Part shown: positions 16,901 to 24,604 of the stretch, in pieces | Position numbering within the stretch: position 1 is the stretch's first letter | How the letters are laid out: every line of letters starts with the position of its first letter | From: Shimia_B sp038525525 | Lineage (GTDB): Bacteria > Pseudomonadota > Alphaproteobacteria > Rhodobacterales > Rhodobacteraceae | DNA: 64,000 bases | NCBI GenBank assembly: GCA_038525525.1 | Contig: JBCBHO010000002.1 | Coordinates: 124,001 to 188,000 of the forward strand | Direction of reading: 5' to 3' | The notes under the pieces: generated by a model | What the model saw: only the letters and a program-made list of their open reading frames with translations | Told to the model about the DNA's origin: nothing | The model's database searches: none | Position numbers and translations under genes: made by a program

Positions 16901-17284
16901 ACAGCGCTTCCCGGTCCCACCGGCGAGGCCAACAGCTACCGCACTCTGCCGCGGCGCGGTGTGCTCTGTGTGGGCCCAGATGCCGCAGACGCCGCCGCCG
17001 CGGCCAGGGCGCTCGGGTGCACCGATGTGCGTGCCGCCCCTGAAGCCACGCCCGCGGACCTTCCGGAAGATGACATCAGCGCCGTGGTCCACTGGGGGAC
17101 GCCCGGCGCGGAGTGGGCGGAGGCCTGCGCGGCGCGGAAGGGCGCCATCGTCCCGCTCGTGACCTCGAAGGATCTGGCGCGCTGGCTCACGCTCGAGCAG
17201 ACCGTCTGCATCGACACCACGGCCTCGGGCGGCAACGCGGAGCTCCTTGCCGCATCCAGCGCAGGCGACCTCGCCGCGGAGTGA
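13991..17284 (+). CDS. putA: Bifunctional proline dehydrogenase / P5C dehydrogenase PutA
   Basis: A 1097-aa bifunctional enzyme oxidising proline to glutamate: FAD-dependent proline dehydrogenase in the N-terminal half (about residues 60-480; RLVKGAYWDSEIK and NAHTVAAI are family motifs), then NAD-dependent P5C dehydrogenase (about 540-1010). In the aldehyde dehydrogenase part, AETGG carries Glu742 and SAGQRCSALR carries the catalytic Cys776. There is no N-terminal ribbon-helix-helix domain, so unlike E. coli PutA (1320 aa) it should not be an autogenous repressor; control may pass to the Lrp-like protein. A short extra C-terminal segment of about 100 residues is weakly conserved. AAGGGAGAGACGACG precedes the ATG. 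It ends the arginine-to-glutamate operon. Confidence 0.96.
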   Translation: MRDAVRAATFADETEVLSHLTEMAALSEIDRARIAARGADLVREIRDGSDPSLMELFLEEYGLSTDEGIALMCLAEALLRVPDAPTIDDLIEDKIVPSAWGQHLGHSHSPLINASTWALMLTGRVLDDSGKGVSAVLRGAVKRLGEPVIRTAVGRAMREMGNQFVLGETIEAAMKRAAKMEAKGFTYSYDMLGEAARTEADARRYHMAYADAIAEIAEAAKADDIRDNPGISIKLSALHPRYEPLQRERVLEELTPRVLSLASLARSAGIGLNIDAEEAERLDLSLDIIDRVLSDPALKGWDGFGVVIQAYSKRAPAVIDWLYARAEALGRRVMVRLVKGAYWDSEIKLAQVEAWPGFPVFTQKAATDVSYIACARKLLGMGDRIYPQFATHNAHTVAAILEMAPEGVAYEFQRLHGMGESLHANVMAAHGTRCRIYAPVGAHKDLLAYLVRRLLENGANSSFVNQIVDEDVPAEIVAKDPFSQLMGGNPSVVPPSDLFGARINSRGHFLGDPVEMGELVARIEASRHQRSSGAGEAVLNPATGGTVGQIEMLSAAEAAEIGGQVAPWGADSAERGAALRKAADLFEEHAAELYGLLQDEAGKTLLDCIGEVREAVDFLRYYASEADPMKEEPLGTMLCISPWNFPLAIFTGQIAAALATGNGVIAKPAETTSLIAARAVSLLHEAGIPARSLALVPGYGAEVGPALTKLPSVNGVCFTGSTATAQAINRSVAPRGVPLIAETGGINAMIVDSTALPEQAVADIVASAFQSAGQRCSALRVLYVQEDIAPTLEKMLFGAMDALNLGDPSDPATDIGPVIDVAAKERIEGYIEARKDRVLKRLTAPKEGTFVAPTVLRVTGIEDVPEEVFGPVLHIATFKARDLDSVIDAINATGYGLTFGLHTRIDGRVQHIIDRVEAGNLYINRNQIGAIVGSQPFGGHGLSGTGPKAGGPRYLRAFVKGAIADISPEFTALPGPTGEANSYRTLPRRGVLCVGPDAADAAAAARALGCTDVRAAPEATPADLPEDDISAVVHWGTPGAEWAEACAARKGAIVPLVTSKDLARWLTLEQTVCIDTTASGGNAELLAASSAGDLAAE

Positions 17285-17304
17285 GCGGGCGCTAGCTCTC
17301 GCCC

Positions 17305-18639
17305 ATGACTGAAGAGAGCACACCTCCCTCGAAGGCGCAGGCGCGCGCTGTCCCCGTGGGGCGCACGTCACGCGCGGCGCGGATCGGGGGCGCGGGCCTT
17401 TCCATCGCCTCCAACGTGGCGCTCGGCGGCGCGCGCGAGCTCCTGAGCGGTCGGCGGCCCGAGTTGCGCGGTCTCATGCTCACCCCCGGCAATATCAGCC
17501 GCCTCACGAGCGAGCTCGCACGGATGCGCGGCGCGGCCATGAAGGTGGGGCAGCTCATCTCCATGGATGCGGGCGACGTACTCCCTCCGGAATTGGCCGA
17601 GATCATCGGGCGGCTGCGCGCGGATGCCGATTTCATGCCGCCGAAGCAGCTCCGCGACGTGCTCGATGCCCAGTGGGGCACGGGCTGGATGCGCCGCTTC
17701 AAGCGCTTCAACGTGCGGCCCATGGCGGCGGCCTCCATCGGGCAGGTGCACGAAGCAACGGGCCATGACGGGCGGCGCATGGCGGTCAAGGTGCAGTATC
17801 CGGGCGTGAAAGAGAGCATCGACAGCGATGTCTCGAATGTTGGCGCGCTGGTCCGCATGTCGGGGATCGTGCCTGCGGGCATCGACATGAAGCCACTCCT
17901 CGAGGAAGCCAAGCGGCAGCTGCATGAAGAGGCCGACTACGCGCGGGAAGCCGAGGAACTTCAGAGGTTTGGCGCGTGGCTGTCATCCGAGGGCGACTAT
18001 GCCGTGCCAGGCTACGTCGCGGAGTTTTCGGGGTCGCGTGTGCTCGCCATGGACTACCTCGCCGGCCAGCCCATCGAGGGCCTTGTCTCCGCGGATCAGG
18101 CCACACGGGACACGGTCGTGCGGCGGCTGCTGGAGCTCACGCTGCGCGAGCTCTTCGAACTGGGGCACATGCAATCCGATCCGAACTTCGCCAACTACCG
18201 CGTGGTCCCGGAAACCGGCCAGATCCTGCTGCTCGATTTCGGCGCAGCGCGGGAAATCGCGCCAGCCACGGCGGAGGGATACCGCATGATGCTCACTGCG
18301 CTCATGGCGCGGGACCGGGCCGAGATGGACAAGGCCTCCGTGGCGCTCGGGGTCTACACCGAGGAGACGTCGGAGGTGCACAAGCAGGCGATCCTCGATG
18401 TCATCCTTAAGGGGATGGACGGTGTCGACGACGATGGCTGGTTCGACTTCGGCGCGGAAAAGCTTCGCCGCGAACTGGCGCAGTCGGGCATGAACCTCGC
18501 CGAGGACCAGGCCTTCCTGCACATCCCGCCCATGGATACGCTCTACGTACAACGCAAGCTCGCGGGCATGTTCCTTCTCGCTGCAAAGCTGCGCGCGCGG
18601 GTCAATCTGCGCACGCTCTTCGCGCCCTGGATCGCCTAG
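17305..18639 (+). CDS. ABC1/AarF/UbiB-family atypical kinase
   Basis: A 444-aa member of the ABC1/COQ8/UbiB family. The signature KxGQ motif (AAMKVGQLISMDAGDVLPPE) lies near residue 75. It is followed by the Ala-rich loop AAASIGQVHEA, the ATP-lysine region MAVKVQYPGV, DPNFANYRV in the catalytic loop and LLLDFGA as the metal-binding DFG equivalent. Family members support ubiquinone synthesis or membrane lipid handling through ATPase activity and not ordinary protein phosphorylation. It lacks the C-terminal transmembrane pair of UbiB and is shorter, so it is probably a paralogue and not the main UbiB. It starts 20 bp after putA and may be co-transcribed. Its stop overlaps the stop of the convergent iolE by four bases (CTAG). 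Confidence 0.85.
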   Translation: MTEESTPPSKAQARAVPVGRTSRAARIGGAGLSIASNVALGGARELLSGRRPELRGLMLTPGNISRLTSELARMRGAAMKVGQLISMDAGDVLPPELAEIIGRLRADADFMPPKQLRDVLDAQWGTGWMRRFKRFNVRPMAAASIGQVHEATGHDGRRMAVKVQYPGVKESIDSDVSNVGALVRMSGIVPAGIDMKPLLEEAKRQLHEEADYAREAEELQRFGAWLSSEGDYAVPGYVAEFSGSRVLAMDYLAGQPIEGLVSADQATRDTVVRRLLELTLRELFELGHMQSDPNFANYRVVPETGQILLLDFGAAREIAPATAEGYRMMLTALMARDRAEMDKASVALGVYTEETSEVHKQAILDVILKGMDGVDDDGWFDFGAEKLRRELAQSGMNLAEDQAFLHIPPMDTLYVQRKLAGMFLLAAKLRARVNLRTLFAPWIA

Positions 18640-19532
18640 GCGGTGATCTCGAGCCCGGCTTCCGCGCAGACTTTGAGAATGTGCGCGTATCCCATCTTCG
18701 AGTATTCGTAGGGCGGCGCCTTCGCCGGGTCCTGCTCGGCCTCCACGACAATCCATCCGTCATACGCCATCGCGCGAAGCTGATGGGCCACGTCCTGAAA
18801 GTCGATGCATCCATCTCCCGGGACGGTAAACGCGCCCGCGACGACGGCGTCGAGAAACGAACGGTCCCGCGCGCGCACGTCTGCGACGACATCGGGCCTG
18901 ATATCCTTGAAATGCACGTGCCGGATGCGATGGGCCCAGCGCTTCATGGTGGCCATGACATCCCCGCCCCCAAAGAGGAGGTGGCCCGTGTCGAAGGTGA
19001 GCTCAAGCGCCTCGCCGGAGCCCTCCATGAGAGCGTCCACATCCGCCTCGCTTTCGACGATGGTGCCCATGTGATGATGATAGGCCAGAGGCATGCCCTG
19101 ATCCGCGCTCCACTTCGCCACCTCGGTGAGCTTGGCGCCGTAGGCATGAAGCGCATCCCGATCGAGCTTGGGGCGCGCATTCACGGGTGTCCCCGCGTGC
19201 CCCTGCACCGTATTCGAACACTCCGCGTAGACGATGCAGGGCGCGCCGAGCGCCACGAACTGTTTCACCTGCCCCGCAATCGCGGTGATCTCGGATTGCA
19301 CGTCGTTGACGAGAAGATTGCCCGAGCACCAGCCACCGCAAAGCGCGATGTCAGCCGCATCGAGATAAGCCCGCAGGCCATCGGTGTCACCGGGCATCCG
19401 CTGGCCGCGCTCCACGCCCGTATATCCGATCTCCCGCGCTTCGCGCAGCGCCTGCTCCATGGTGAACGCGGCGGTGAGATCGGGCAGGTCATCGTTCTGC
19501 CAGCAGATGGGAGAAATGCCAATCTTGACCAT
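18636..19532 (-). CDS. iolE: Myo-inosose-2 dehydratase IolE
   Basis: A 298-aa TIM-barrel sugar-phosphate isomerase/epimerase-superfamily protein. The N-terminus MVKIGISPICWQNDDLPDL is characteristic of IolE, which dehydrates scyllo/myo-2-inosose in inositol catabolism. Metal-ligand contexts include YHHHMGT (about residue 150), LTFDTGHLLFGG, RHVHFKDIRPD and VVEAEQDP. No other iol genes (iolB, C, D, G) are in the window. It is divergent from a CUT2-type sugar ABC transporter with 184 bp between the starts, which suggests shared regulation of inositol (or related polyol) uptake and use. Its 3' end shares a CTAG with the preceding gene. Confidence 0.88.
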   Translation of the reverse strand: MVKIGISPICWQNDDLPDLTAAFTMEQALREAREIGYTGVERGQRMPGDTDGLRAYLDAADIALCGGWCSGNLLVNDVQSEITAIAGQVKQFVALGAPCIVYAECSNTVQGHAGTPVNARPKLDRDALHAYGAKLTEVAKWSADQGMPLAYHHHMGTIVESEADVDALMEGSGEALELTFDTGHLLFGGGDVMATMKRWAHRIRHVHFKDIRPDVVADVRARDRSFLDAVVAGAFTVPGDGCIDFQDVAHQLRAMAYDGWIVVEAEQDPAKAPPYEYSKMGYAHILKVCAEAGLEITA

Positions 19533-19629
19533 GGCGCGCGCCTTTCACTGGAGTGACCGCGTTTGGGTGACCGGAATTCGACGGCCTTGCAACTCAATTG
19601 CGCACGGACCCGCCAAGAGAAAGTTTCCA

Positions 19630-19658
19630 TTGACAGAAACAGCGCTAGCGCAAACATT
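19630..19658 (+). promoter_or_regulatory. Sigma-70-like promoter with palindromic operator, sugar ABC operon
   Basis: TTGACA at 19630-19635 is a consensus -35 element. Seventeen bases later AACATT (19653-19658) is a possible -10. The spacer contains the perfect 10-bp palindrome GCGCTAGCGC (19642-19651), well placed for a repressor of the LacI or IolR kind. It lies about 60 bp upstream of the binding-protein gene at 19717. Promoter strength and the repressor are inferred. Confidence 0.5.
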
Positions 19659-19716
19659 TCCGCGGACAGCTTCGGATAAACCGAGGCGTCGACATTAAAG
19701 TCTTGGGAGGACATCC

Positions 19717-20640
19717 ATGAAAAAGCTTCTGATCGCGGCTTCCGCCGCGGCTCTTGTGGCGGGCGGCGTCATGGCCGACGGCCACGGCGAGCGCTACGTG
19801 ATGATCACGCACACGCAGGGCACCGATCCGTTCTGGCCCGTCGTTGAGAAGGGCGGCCGTGATGCTGCTGCGGCCATCGGCGCCACGCTTGAATACAACT
19901 TCGACGTCTCGGGCGACATGTCCGCGATGGCAGCCCTCATCGAGGCCGCCGCGGCCTCCGAGCCCGATGGCATCATCGTCTCGCTGCCCGATGCTGCGGC
20001 CCTCGGGCCCGCGATCGAGGCCGCCGTGGCCGATGGTATCCCGGTTGTGACCATGAACTCCGGCCTCGAGAGCTCCCGCGAGCTCGGTGCGCTCATGCAT
20101 GTGGGCCAGCCCGAGCGTGACGCAGGCCTCGCCGCAGGCCAGCGCGCGATGGCCGAAGGTGTCACCAAGGGCCTCTGCCTGAACCAGGAGGCCTTCAACA
20201 CCGCCCTCGTGGATCGCTGCACCGGCTACTTCGATGCCATGGGTGCCGATCTCAACCAGATCGACGTGTCCAACGACCCCGCCCAGATCGAGACCCGCAC
20301 CGCGGCCGCGCTCGAAGCTGACGAGAGCATCGACGGCGTCCTCGCCGTGGGCCCCCATGTCTGCGAAGCCGCGCATCGCGCGATCGAGGCCGTGGGCGCC
20401 GAAGTGCACCTCTCCTGCTTCGACCTCAGCCCCGGCGTGATGGACCTCATCGATGCGGGCGAAGTGGCCTTCACGATCGACCAGCAGCAGCGCCTGCAGG
20501 GCTACATGCCGGTCATCGTGCTCCACCTCTTCAACAACCATGCCGGCCTTCTGCCGGGCAACAACATCAACTCCGGCCCGGGCTTCGTGGATCAATCCAA
20601 CGCGGCTTCGGTCAAGGAGCTTGCCGGCATCGACCGCTAA
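19717..20640 (+). CDS. CUT2-type sugar/polyol ABC transporter periplasmic binding protein
   Basis: A 307-aa periplasmic binding protein of the ribose/galactose-binding (peripla_BP_4) fold. A signal peptide (MKKLLIAASAAALVAGGVMA) ends at about residue 21. THTQGTDPFWPVVEKGGRDA is the typical first strand-helix of this class, and PDGIIVSLPDA and GIPVVTMNSG follow. A strong GGGAGGACATCC site precedes the ATG. It is divergent from iolE, so inositol or a similar polyol is the best guess, though FrcB-type sugar binding is equally compatible. A hairpin (20666-20692) separates it from the permease gene. Confidence 0.85.
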   Translation: MKKLLIAASAAALVAGGVMADGHGERYVMITHTQGTDPFWPVVEKGGRDAAAAIGATLEYNFDVSGDMSAMAALIEAAAASEPDGIIVSLPDAAALGPAIEAAVADGIPVVTMNSGLESSRELGALMHVGQPERDAGLAAGQRAMAEGVTKGLCLNQEAFNTALVDRCTGYFDAMGADLNQIDVSNDPAQIETRTAAALEADESIDGVLAVGPHVCEAAHRAIEAVGAEVHLSCFDLSPGVMDLIDAGEVAFTIDQQQRLQGYMPVIVLHLFNNHAGLLPGNNINSGPGFVDQSNAASVKELAGIDR

Positions 20641-20665
20641 GGTCGAGCCACAGCCATGACACGGG

Positions 20666-20692
20666 AACAGGCGGGGCGATGCTCCGCCTGTT
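20666..20692. terminator. Hairpin after sugar-binding protein gene
   Basis: Arms AACAGGCGGGGC (20666-20677) and GCTCCGCCTGTT (20681-20692) pair over 12 bp with one G-U, around a 3-base loop, followed by a short TCGTCTG run. Its place between binding-protein and permease genes suggests partial termination or message stabilisation that raises binding-protein yield. Confidence 0.6.
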
Positions 20693-20722
20693 TCGTCTGA
20701 AAGGGAGCAGAAAGAGGGACCC

Positions 20723-21889
20723 ATGACGGACCGCAGCGAATCCGACAGATTGGTGGAAGAGACGCGCCTGCAACGGCTTATCCGGAGGCCGGAGATCGGC
20801 GCCTTCATCGTGATGATCGTCATCGTCGTGGCGCTGCTTTGGGCCTCGGACGGGCGCGCTTTCAACGCGCTGGGATTGAAGAACAACCTCCAGATCATCG
20901 CCCAATACGGGATCATCGCCACGGGTGCCGCGCTCCTGATGATCGCCGGCGAGTTCGATCTTTCCATCGGCTCCATGATCGGCTTCGCGGGCATGTCCAT
21001 GGCGCTCATGCTCAAATGGGGCCTGCCCTTCGGATTGGGCGAGGCGACGCCGCTCGCCGCCTTCGCCGTCACCCTCCTCATGACGCTCACGCTGGGCTGG
21101 ATCATCGGGGTGATCGTCGTGCGCTCAGGGCTTTCGAGCTTCATCGTCACCCTCGCCTTCCTCTTCTTCCTGCGCGGCGTGACGGAAGTGGCCTTCCGCC
21201 TCATCAACCAATCCACGCAGGTCTCTGGCCTGCCCGACTTCAAGGAGGAAAGCTGGGTCGCCTATGCCTTCGGCGGCGAGGTTTTCGGGTGGTTCTATGA
21301 CGGCTGGTACTGGCTCGGCGCCTACTTCCAGACGCTGGGCTACGAACGCCCGGACCAGTGGTTCCTCCTCGGCGGGAACCTCAACCGCCGTGGTGAGCAA
21401 TGGGTGGAGGGCTTCGACGCCCGCTTCGCCTGGTGGATCGCCATCGCGGCGGTGGCCTATTTCGTGCTCTCGCGCACGCAGCTCGGCAACTGGATCTACG
21501 CCACGGGCGACAACAAGGAAGCCGCCCGCGCGAATGGCGTGCCCGTCAACCGCGTGAAGATCGGCCTTTTCATGTTCACCGCCTTCTGCGCCACCGTCTT
21601 CGCGGCCTGCCAGGTCTACGAGACGAACACGTCGGACGCCGCCAAGGGCAACCTGATGGAGCTCTTCGCCATCGCCATCGCCGTCGTGGGCGGCACGCTC
21701 ATGACCGGCGGCTTCGGCTCGGTCCTCGGCGTTATCTTCGGGGCGATCACGGTTGGGCTCGTGGCCAACGCCGTCTTCTTCATCCCGGCCATCGATGGCG
21801 CGTGGTTCCGCGTCTTCCTCGGCGCGATCCTCTTGGCCGCCGTATTCGCCAACGAACGCATCCGCAAACGCATCACGGGAGGTATCTGA
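20723..21889 (+). CDS. CUT2-type sugar/polyol ABC transporter permease
   Basis: A 388-aa inner-membrane permease of the BPD_transp_2 (RbsC/FrcC) family with about ten hydrophobic segments. Characteristic stretches are AALLMIAGEFDLSIGSMIG, SGLSSFIVTLAFLFFLRG and NWIYATGDNKEAARANGVPV, the last being the coupling-helix region that contacts the ATPase. It has a central insertion (about residues 150-230, including GGEVFGWFYDGWYWLGAYF) that is longer than in RbsC. AGAAAGAGGGACCC precedes the ATG. It ends one base before the ATPase start and is clearly translated with it. Confidence 0.88.
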   Translation: MTDRSESDRLVEETRLQRLIRRPEIGAFIVMIVIVVALLWASDGRAFNALGLKNNLQIIAQYGIIATGAALLMIAGEFDLSIGSMIGFAGMSMALMLKWGLPFGLGEATPLAAFAVTLLMTLTLGWIIGVIVVRSGLSSFIVTLAFLFFLRGVTEVAFRLINQSTQVSGLPDFKEESWVAYAFGGEVFGWFYDGWYWLGAYFQTLGYERPDQWFLLGGNLNRRGEQWVEGFDARFAWWIAIAAVAYFVLSRTQLGNWIYATGDNKEAARANGVPVNRVKIGLFMFTAFCATVFAACQVYETNTSDAAKGNLMELFAIAIAVVGGTLMTGGFGSVLGVIFGAITVGLVANAVFFIPAIDGAWFRVFLGAILLAAVFANERIRKRITGGI

Positions 21890-21890
21890 G

Positions 21891-22661
21891 ATGGCCGATC
21901 CCTATCTCCGCGTCGAAGGGCTGGTAAAGCAGTTCGGGCCCTTCAAGGCGCTCAACGGCGTCGACCTCGAGGTATATTCCGGCGAGGTCCACGCGCTTCT
22001 CGGCGATAATGGTGCGGGCAAGTCCACGCTGATCAAGACGCTGGCGGGCGTCCACCAGCCCACGCAGGGCCAGATCTATATCGAGGGCAAGCCCGTCAAT
22101 TTCCGCTCGCCGCGCGACGCGACGGCCGCCGGGATCGGCACCGTCTATCAGGACCTCGCCCTCAATCAGCTTATGAGCGTGACGCGCAACTTCTTCATGG
22201 GCCGGGAACTCAAGGGGAGTTTCGGACGCCTCCGGATGGACGAGATGGACAAGATCGCCCATGACGAGATGCTCAAGATCGGCATCGATTTCTCCGATCC
22301 CACGCAGGCCGTGGGCACGATGTCGGGCGGCCAGCGGCAAACGCTCGCCATCGCCCGCGCGATCTATTTCGGCGCGCGCGTCCTCATCCTCGACGAGCCC
22401 ACCTCCGCGCTCGGCCAAAAGCAGCAGATGGAGGTCCTGAAGACGATCAAGCGCGTGCGCGCGCGAGGCGATATCGCCATCATCTTCATCACCCACAATG
22501 AGATCCATTCGAATCTCGTGGGCGACCGCTTCACCTTCCTTGCCCTTGGTCAGGTGATCGGGGCGGGCACGAAGGAGAGCCTCGCGGGGCAGGATATCCG
22601 CCGCCTCATGGCCGGTGGCGCCGATATCGGCCAGCTAGAGCGAGAATTCGCGGAAATGTAG
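21891..22661 (+). CDS. CUT2-type sugar/polyol ABC transporter ATPase, single NBD
   Basis: A 256-aa ATP-binding subunit. Walker A is GDNGAGKST, the signature is TMSGGQRQ and Walker B is RVLILDEPTSAL, followed by ITHNE in the switch region. Unlike RbsA/MglA (about 500 aa with two NBDs) it has one NBD, like the FrcA type of rhizobial fructose/ribose/mannose systems, so it probably works as a homodimer. The ATG at 21891 follows GGGAGGTATCTGAG, which also encodes the end of the permease. It is the last gene of the transporter operon and converges with dld. Confidence 0.9.
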   Translation: MADPYLRVEGLVKQFGPFKALNGVDLEVYSGEVHALLGDNGAGKSTLIKTLAGVHQPTQGQIYIEGKPVNFRSPRDATAAGIGTVYQDLALNQLMSVTRNFFMGRELKGSFGRLRMDEMDKIAHDEMLKIGIDFSDPTQAVGTMSGGQRQTLAIARAIYFGARVLILDEPTSALGQKQQMEVLKTIKRVRARGDIAIIFITHNEIHSNLVGDRFTFLALGQVIGAGTKESLAGQDIRRLMAGGADIGQLEREFAEM

Positions 22662-22687
22662 GGCCTCGCGCGCGGGGTGCGTGCGGA

Positions 22688-22720
22688 TGCCTCCGGCGGA
22701 GGTACGGGGCACAAAGAAGC
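22688..22720. repeat. Intergenic element, copy 1 (TGCCTCCGGCGGAGGTAC...)
   Basis: The block TGCCTCCGGCGGAGGTAC, four variable bases, then GCACAAAGAAG lies between the converging ABC ATPase and dld genes. The same two blocks with a three-base variable segment recur at 25400-25431. CCTCCGGCGGAGG is itself a palindrome. I take it as a dispersed intergenic element that may act in termination between converging genes. Confidence 0.6.
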
Positions 22721-22843
22721 GGGGATAGCGCCCTCGCGCAGGCATTAAGCGCTTGACGAGCGGCGTGATGCGCGGGTCGGTGGGCGGGCGCCTTTCGAGC
22801 ACGGGCACGGGCCCGCGCGGAGAAACAGAGCCGCCCGGCGACC

Positions 22844-24526
22844 TCAGGCGTAGTTCTTGGCCTTCGACATCTTGCCGAGGCCCGGATTGAGGGAATTGGT
22901 GGGGTCGATGGATTTGTAAAACGCGGCGAGGTCTTCCTTCGCCTCGTAAAGGTGCCCCACATTGTGCTCGGACGGGTATTCGGCGCCGCGCTCGTCGAGG
23001 ATGGCGAGCATCTTGGCCTTCAGCGCTTTCGGGTCCACGCCCCTCTTCACGATGTAATCCTGGTGCATGACGTGGCACATCATGTGACCGTAGTAGACGC
23101 GACCCACGAGGTCCTTCGTGATCTCCTCGGGCAGCTCCTCGAACCAGTCGCGATCGTTGCGCCGAAGCGCGATGTCGAGGGCGAGGATCTCCTCAACTTC
23201 GTTTGCATGGACATGCCCGTAGCGGACCGCCGCGCCAGCGGCCGCGAAGCGGTGGAGTCCGGCGATCTTGGCCTCCCGGGCTGTGCAGATGCGCATCTCG
23301 GCGCCGTGCGCCTCGAGGAAGTCCGGCAGGAAGGCCTCCGCCTCCTCGATCCCGCCGTCATGCATTTTCAGGATCAGGTGATGCTCGTAGCGATCACGGT
23401 AATCGAGCAGGAAGCCAGGCAGGTGCTGGGGCCAGAGCTTCGAGAGAAGCTGCATGAACTTGTCCGTGAAACCGCGGGTCAGTCGAAGCTTGTTGAGCCG
23501 CGCATCCACCGCTCCCTTCAGGGCAAAGAACATCGGCAGCCGGTCGGTGCCGAGCTTGTCGATCAGCACGAGCGTGTCCTTGCCGTATCTCGCGGAGATG
23601 TCGAAGCACTCACGGTGCATGTATTCAGCCGAGACCGGCAGGGTCTCGAAATCCTTGAGGATGCGGCGGCGGAGCTCGGTGAACACGGCGGGATCGTTCG
23701 CGCCGATATAGAAGACCTTCTCGCGTTCGTAGTTCGGGAAGGTGTCGAGGCGCACGGCGAAGACGGCGAGCTTGCCCGCACAGCCCGAAACCCCGTGCAG
23801 CAGGCGCTTGTCGTTGTTGAAGCGCGAGGGCCGGTCGCTGTCCACGTCTCGCAGGATTCGCGTGTAATCCGGGTCCGAGGCGTTCTTGCCCTCCGGCGCA
23901 GGGGCAGACATGTCGAACTCACCCGCCTCGAGGCGCGTGAGGATCTCCTCCGGGCTCTCGCCCAGGTCGATCCCCAGCTCGTTCACGAGCTTCAGATCGC
24001 CGTTGGCGGTGACCTGGGCATAGAGCGCGAGCTCGGTGTAGCTCGGTCCCCGTTCGCAGAGCGAGCCGCCAGAATTGTTGCACACCCCGCCGACGATCGA
24101 GGCCCCGATGCTGGAAGAGCCGATGACGGAATGCGGGTTGCGACCGAGCGGGCGCAGCTTCTGCTCGAGATCAAAGAGCGTGGCCCCCGGCAGGCCGATG
24201 ATCTGCTTGCCGCCATCCAGAAGGTGAAGCCCCTCGATGCGGCTGGCATTGAGCAGCACGACGTCGCGGTCGTAATTGCCCTTTGGCGTCGAGCCCTCGG
24301 TGAGACCGGTATTGGAGGCCTGCATGACCACGATCTTGTCGGCGGAGACGGCGGCCTCGAGAACCTTCCACTGCTCAAGCAGCGTGCCCGGTTTCACGAC
24401 GCAGATCGCCTCCCCCTGCCCTGATCGGTAGCCCTTACGGAAGCGTTCGGTGCTCTTGGCGTTGGTCAGCACGTGCTTTGCGCCGCAGATGGCGCGAAAG
24501 GTCGAAATGAGGGCGTCATTCGTCAT
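22844..24526 (-). CDS. dld: Quinone-dependent D-lactate dehydrogenase Dld
   Basis: A 560-aa FAD enzyme closely resembling E. coli Dld (571 aa), oxidising D-lactate to pyruvate and passing electrons to quinone at the inner face of the membrane. The FAD-binding PCMH domain covers about residues 35-260 (VVMQASNTGLTEGSTP, SSIGASIVGGVCNNSGGS). The membrane-binding region and the C-terminal cap with HHLILKMHDGG, YGHVHANEVEEI and HNVGHLYEA follow. No signal peptide is present, as expected. It is a lone gene divergent from the SDR, with 78 bp between starts, and convergent with the sugar ABC operon. Identification rests on near full-length family similarity. Confidence 0.94.
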   Translation of the reverse strand: MTNDALISTFRAICGAKHVLTNAKSTERFRKGYRSGQGEAICVVKPGTLLEQWKVLEAAVSADKIVVMQASNTGLTEGSTPKGNYDRDVVLLNASRIEGLHLLDGGKQIIGLPGATLFDLEQKLRPLGRNPHSVIGSSSIGASIVGGVCNNSGGSLCERGPSYTELALYAQVTANGDLKLVNELGIDLGESPEEILTRLEAGEFDMSAPAPEGKNASDPDYTRILRDVDSDRPSRFNNDKRLLHGVSGCAGKLAVFAVRLDTFPNYEREKVFYIGANDPAVFTELRRRILKDFETLPVSAEYMHRECFDISARYGKDTLVLIDKLGTDRLPMFFALKGAVDARLNKLRLTRGFTDKFMQLLSKLWPQHLPGFLLDYRDRYEHHLILKMHDGGIEEAEAFLPDFLEAHGAEMRICTAREAKIAGLHRFAAAGAAVRYGHVHANEVEEILALDIALRRNDRDWFEELPEEITKDLVGRVYYGHMMCHVMHQDYIVKRGVDPKALKAKMLAILDERGAEYPSEHNVGHLYEAKEDLAAFYKSIDPTNSLNPGLGKMSKAKNYA

Positions 24527-24604
24527 GGCGATGCTATGTCACGTCAGACTGGAAGAATGCAGGGGGCGTGCTGTCGCGGCACATGCCCCGGGAAAGGAAC
24601 GATC

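Noticed and set aside
14867..17371. An 834-codon minus-strand frame opposite putA, and similar long frames opposite 2824-5088 and 46661-48640
   Set aside because: Same cause: shadows of putA, the dimethylglycine-dehydrogenase-like gene and cysI/cysH, with no recognisable motifs.
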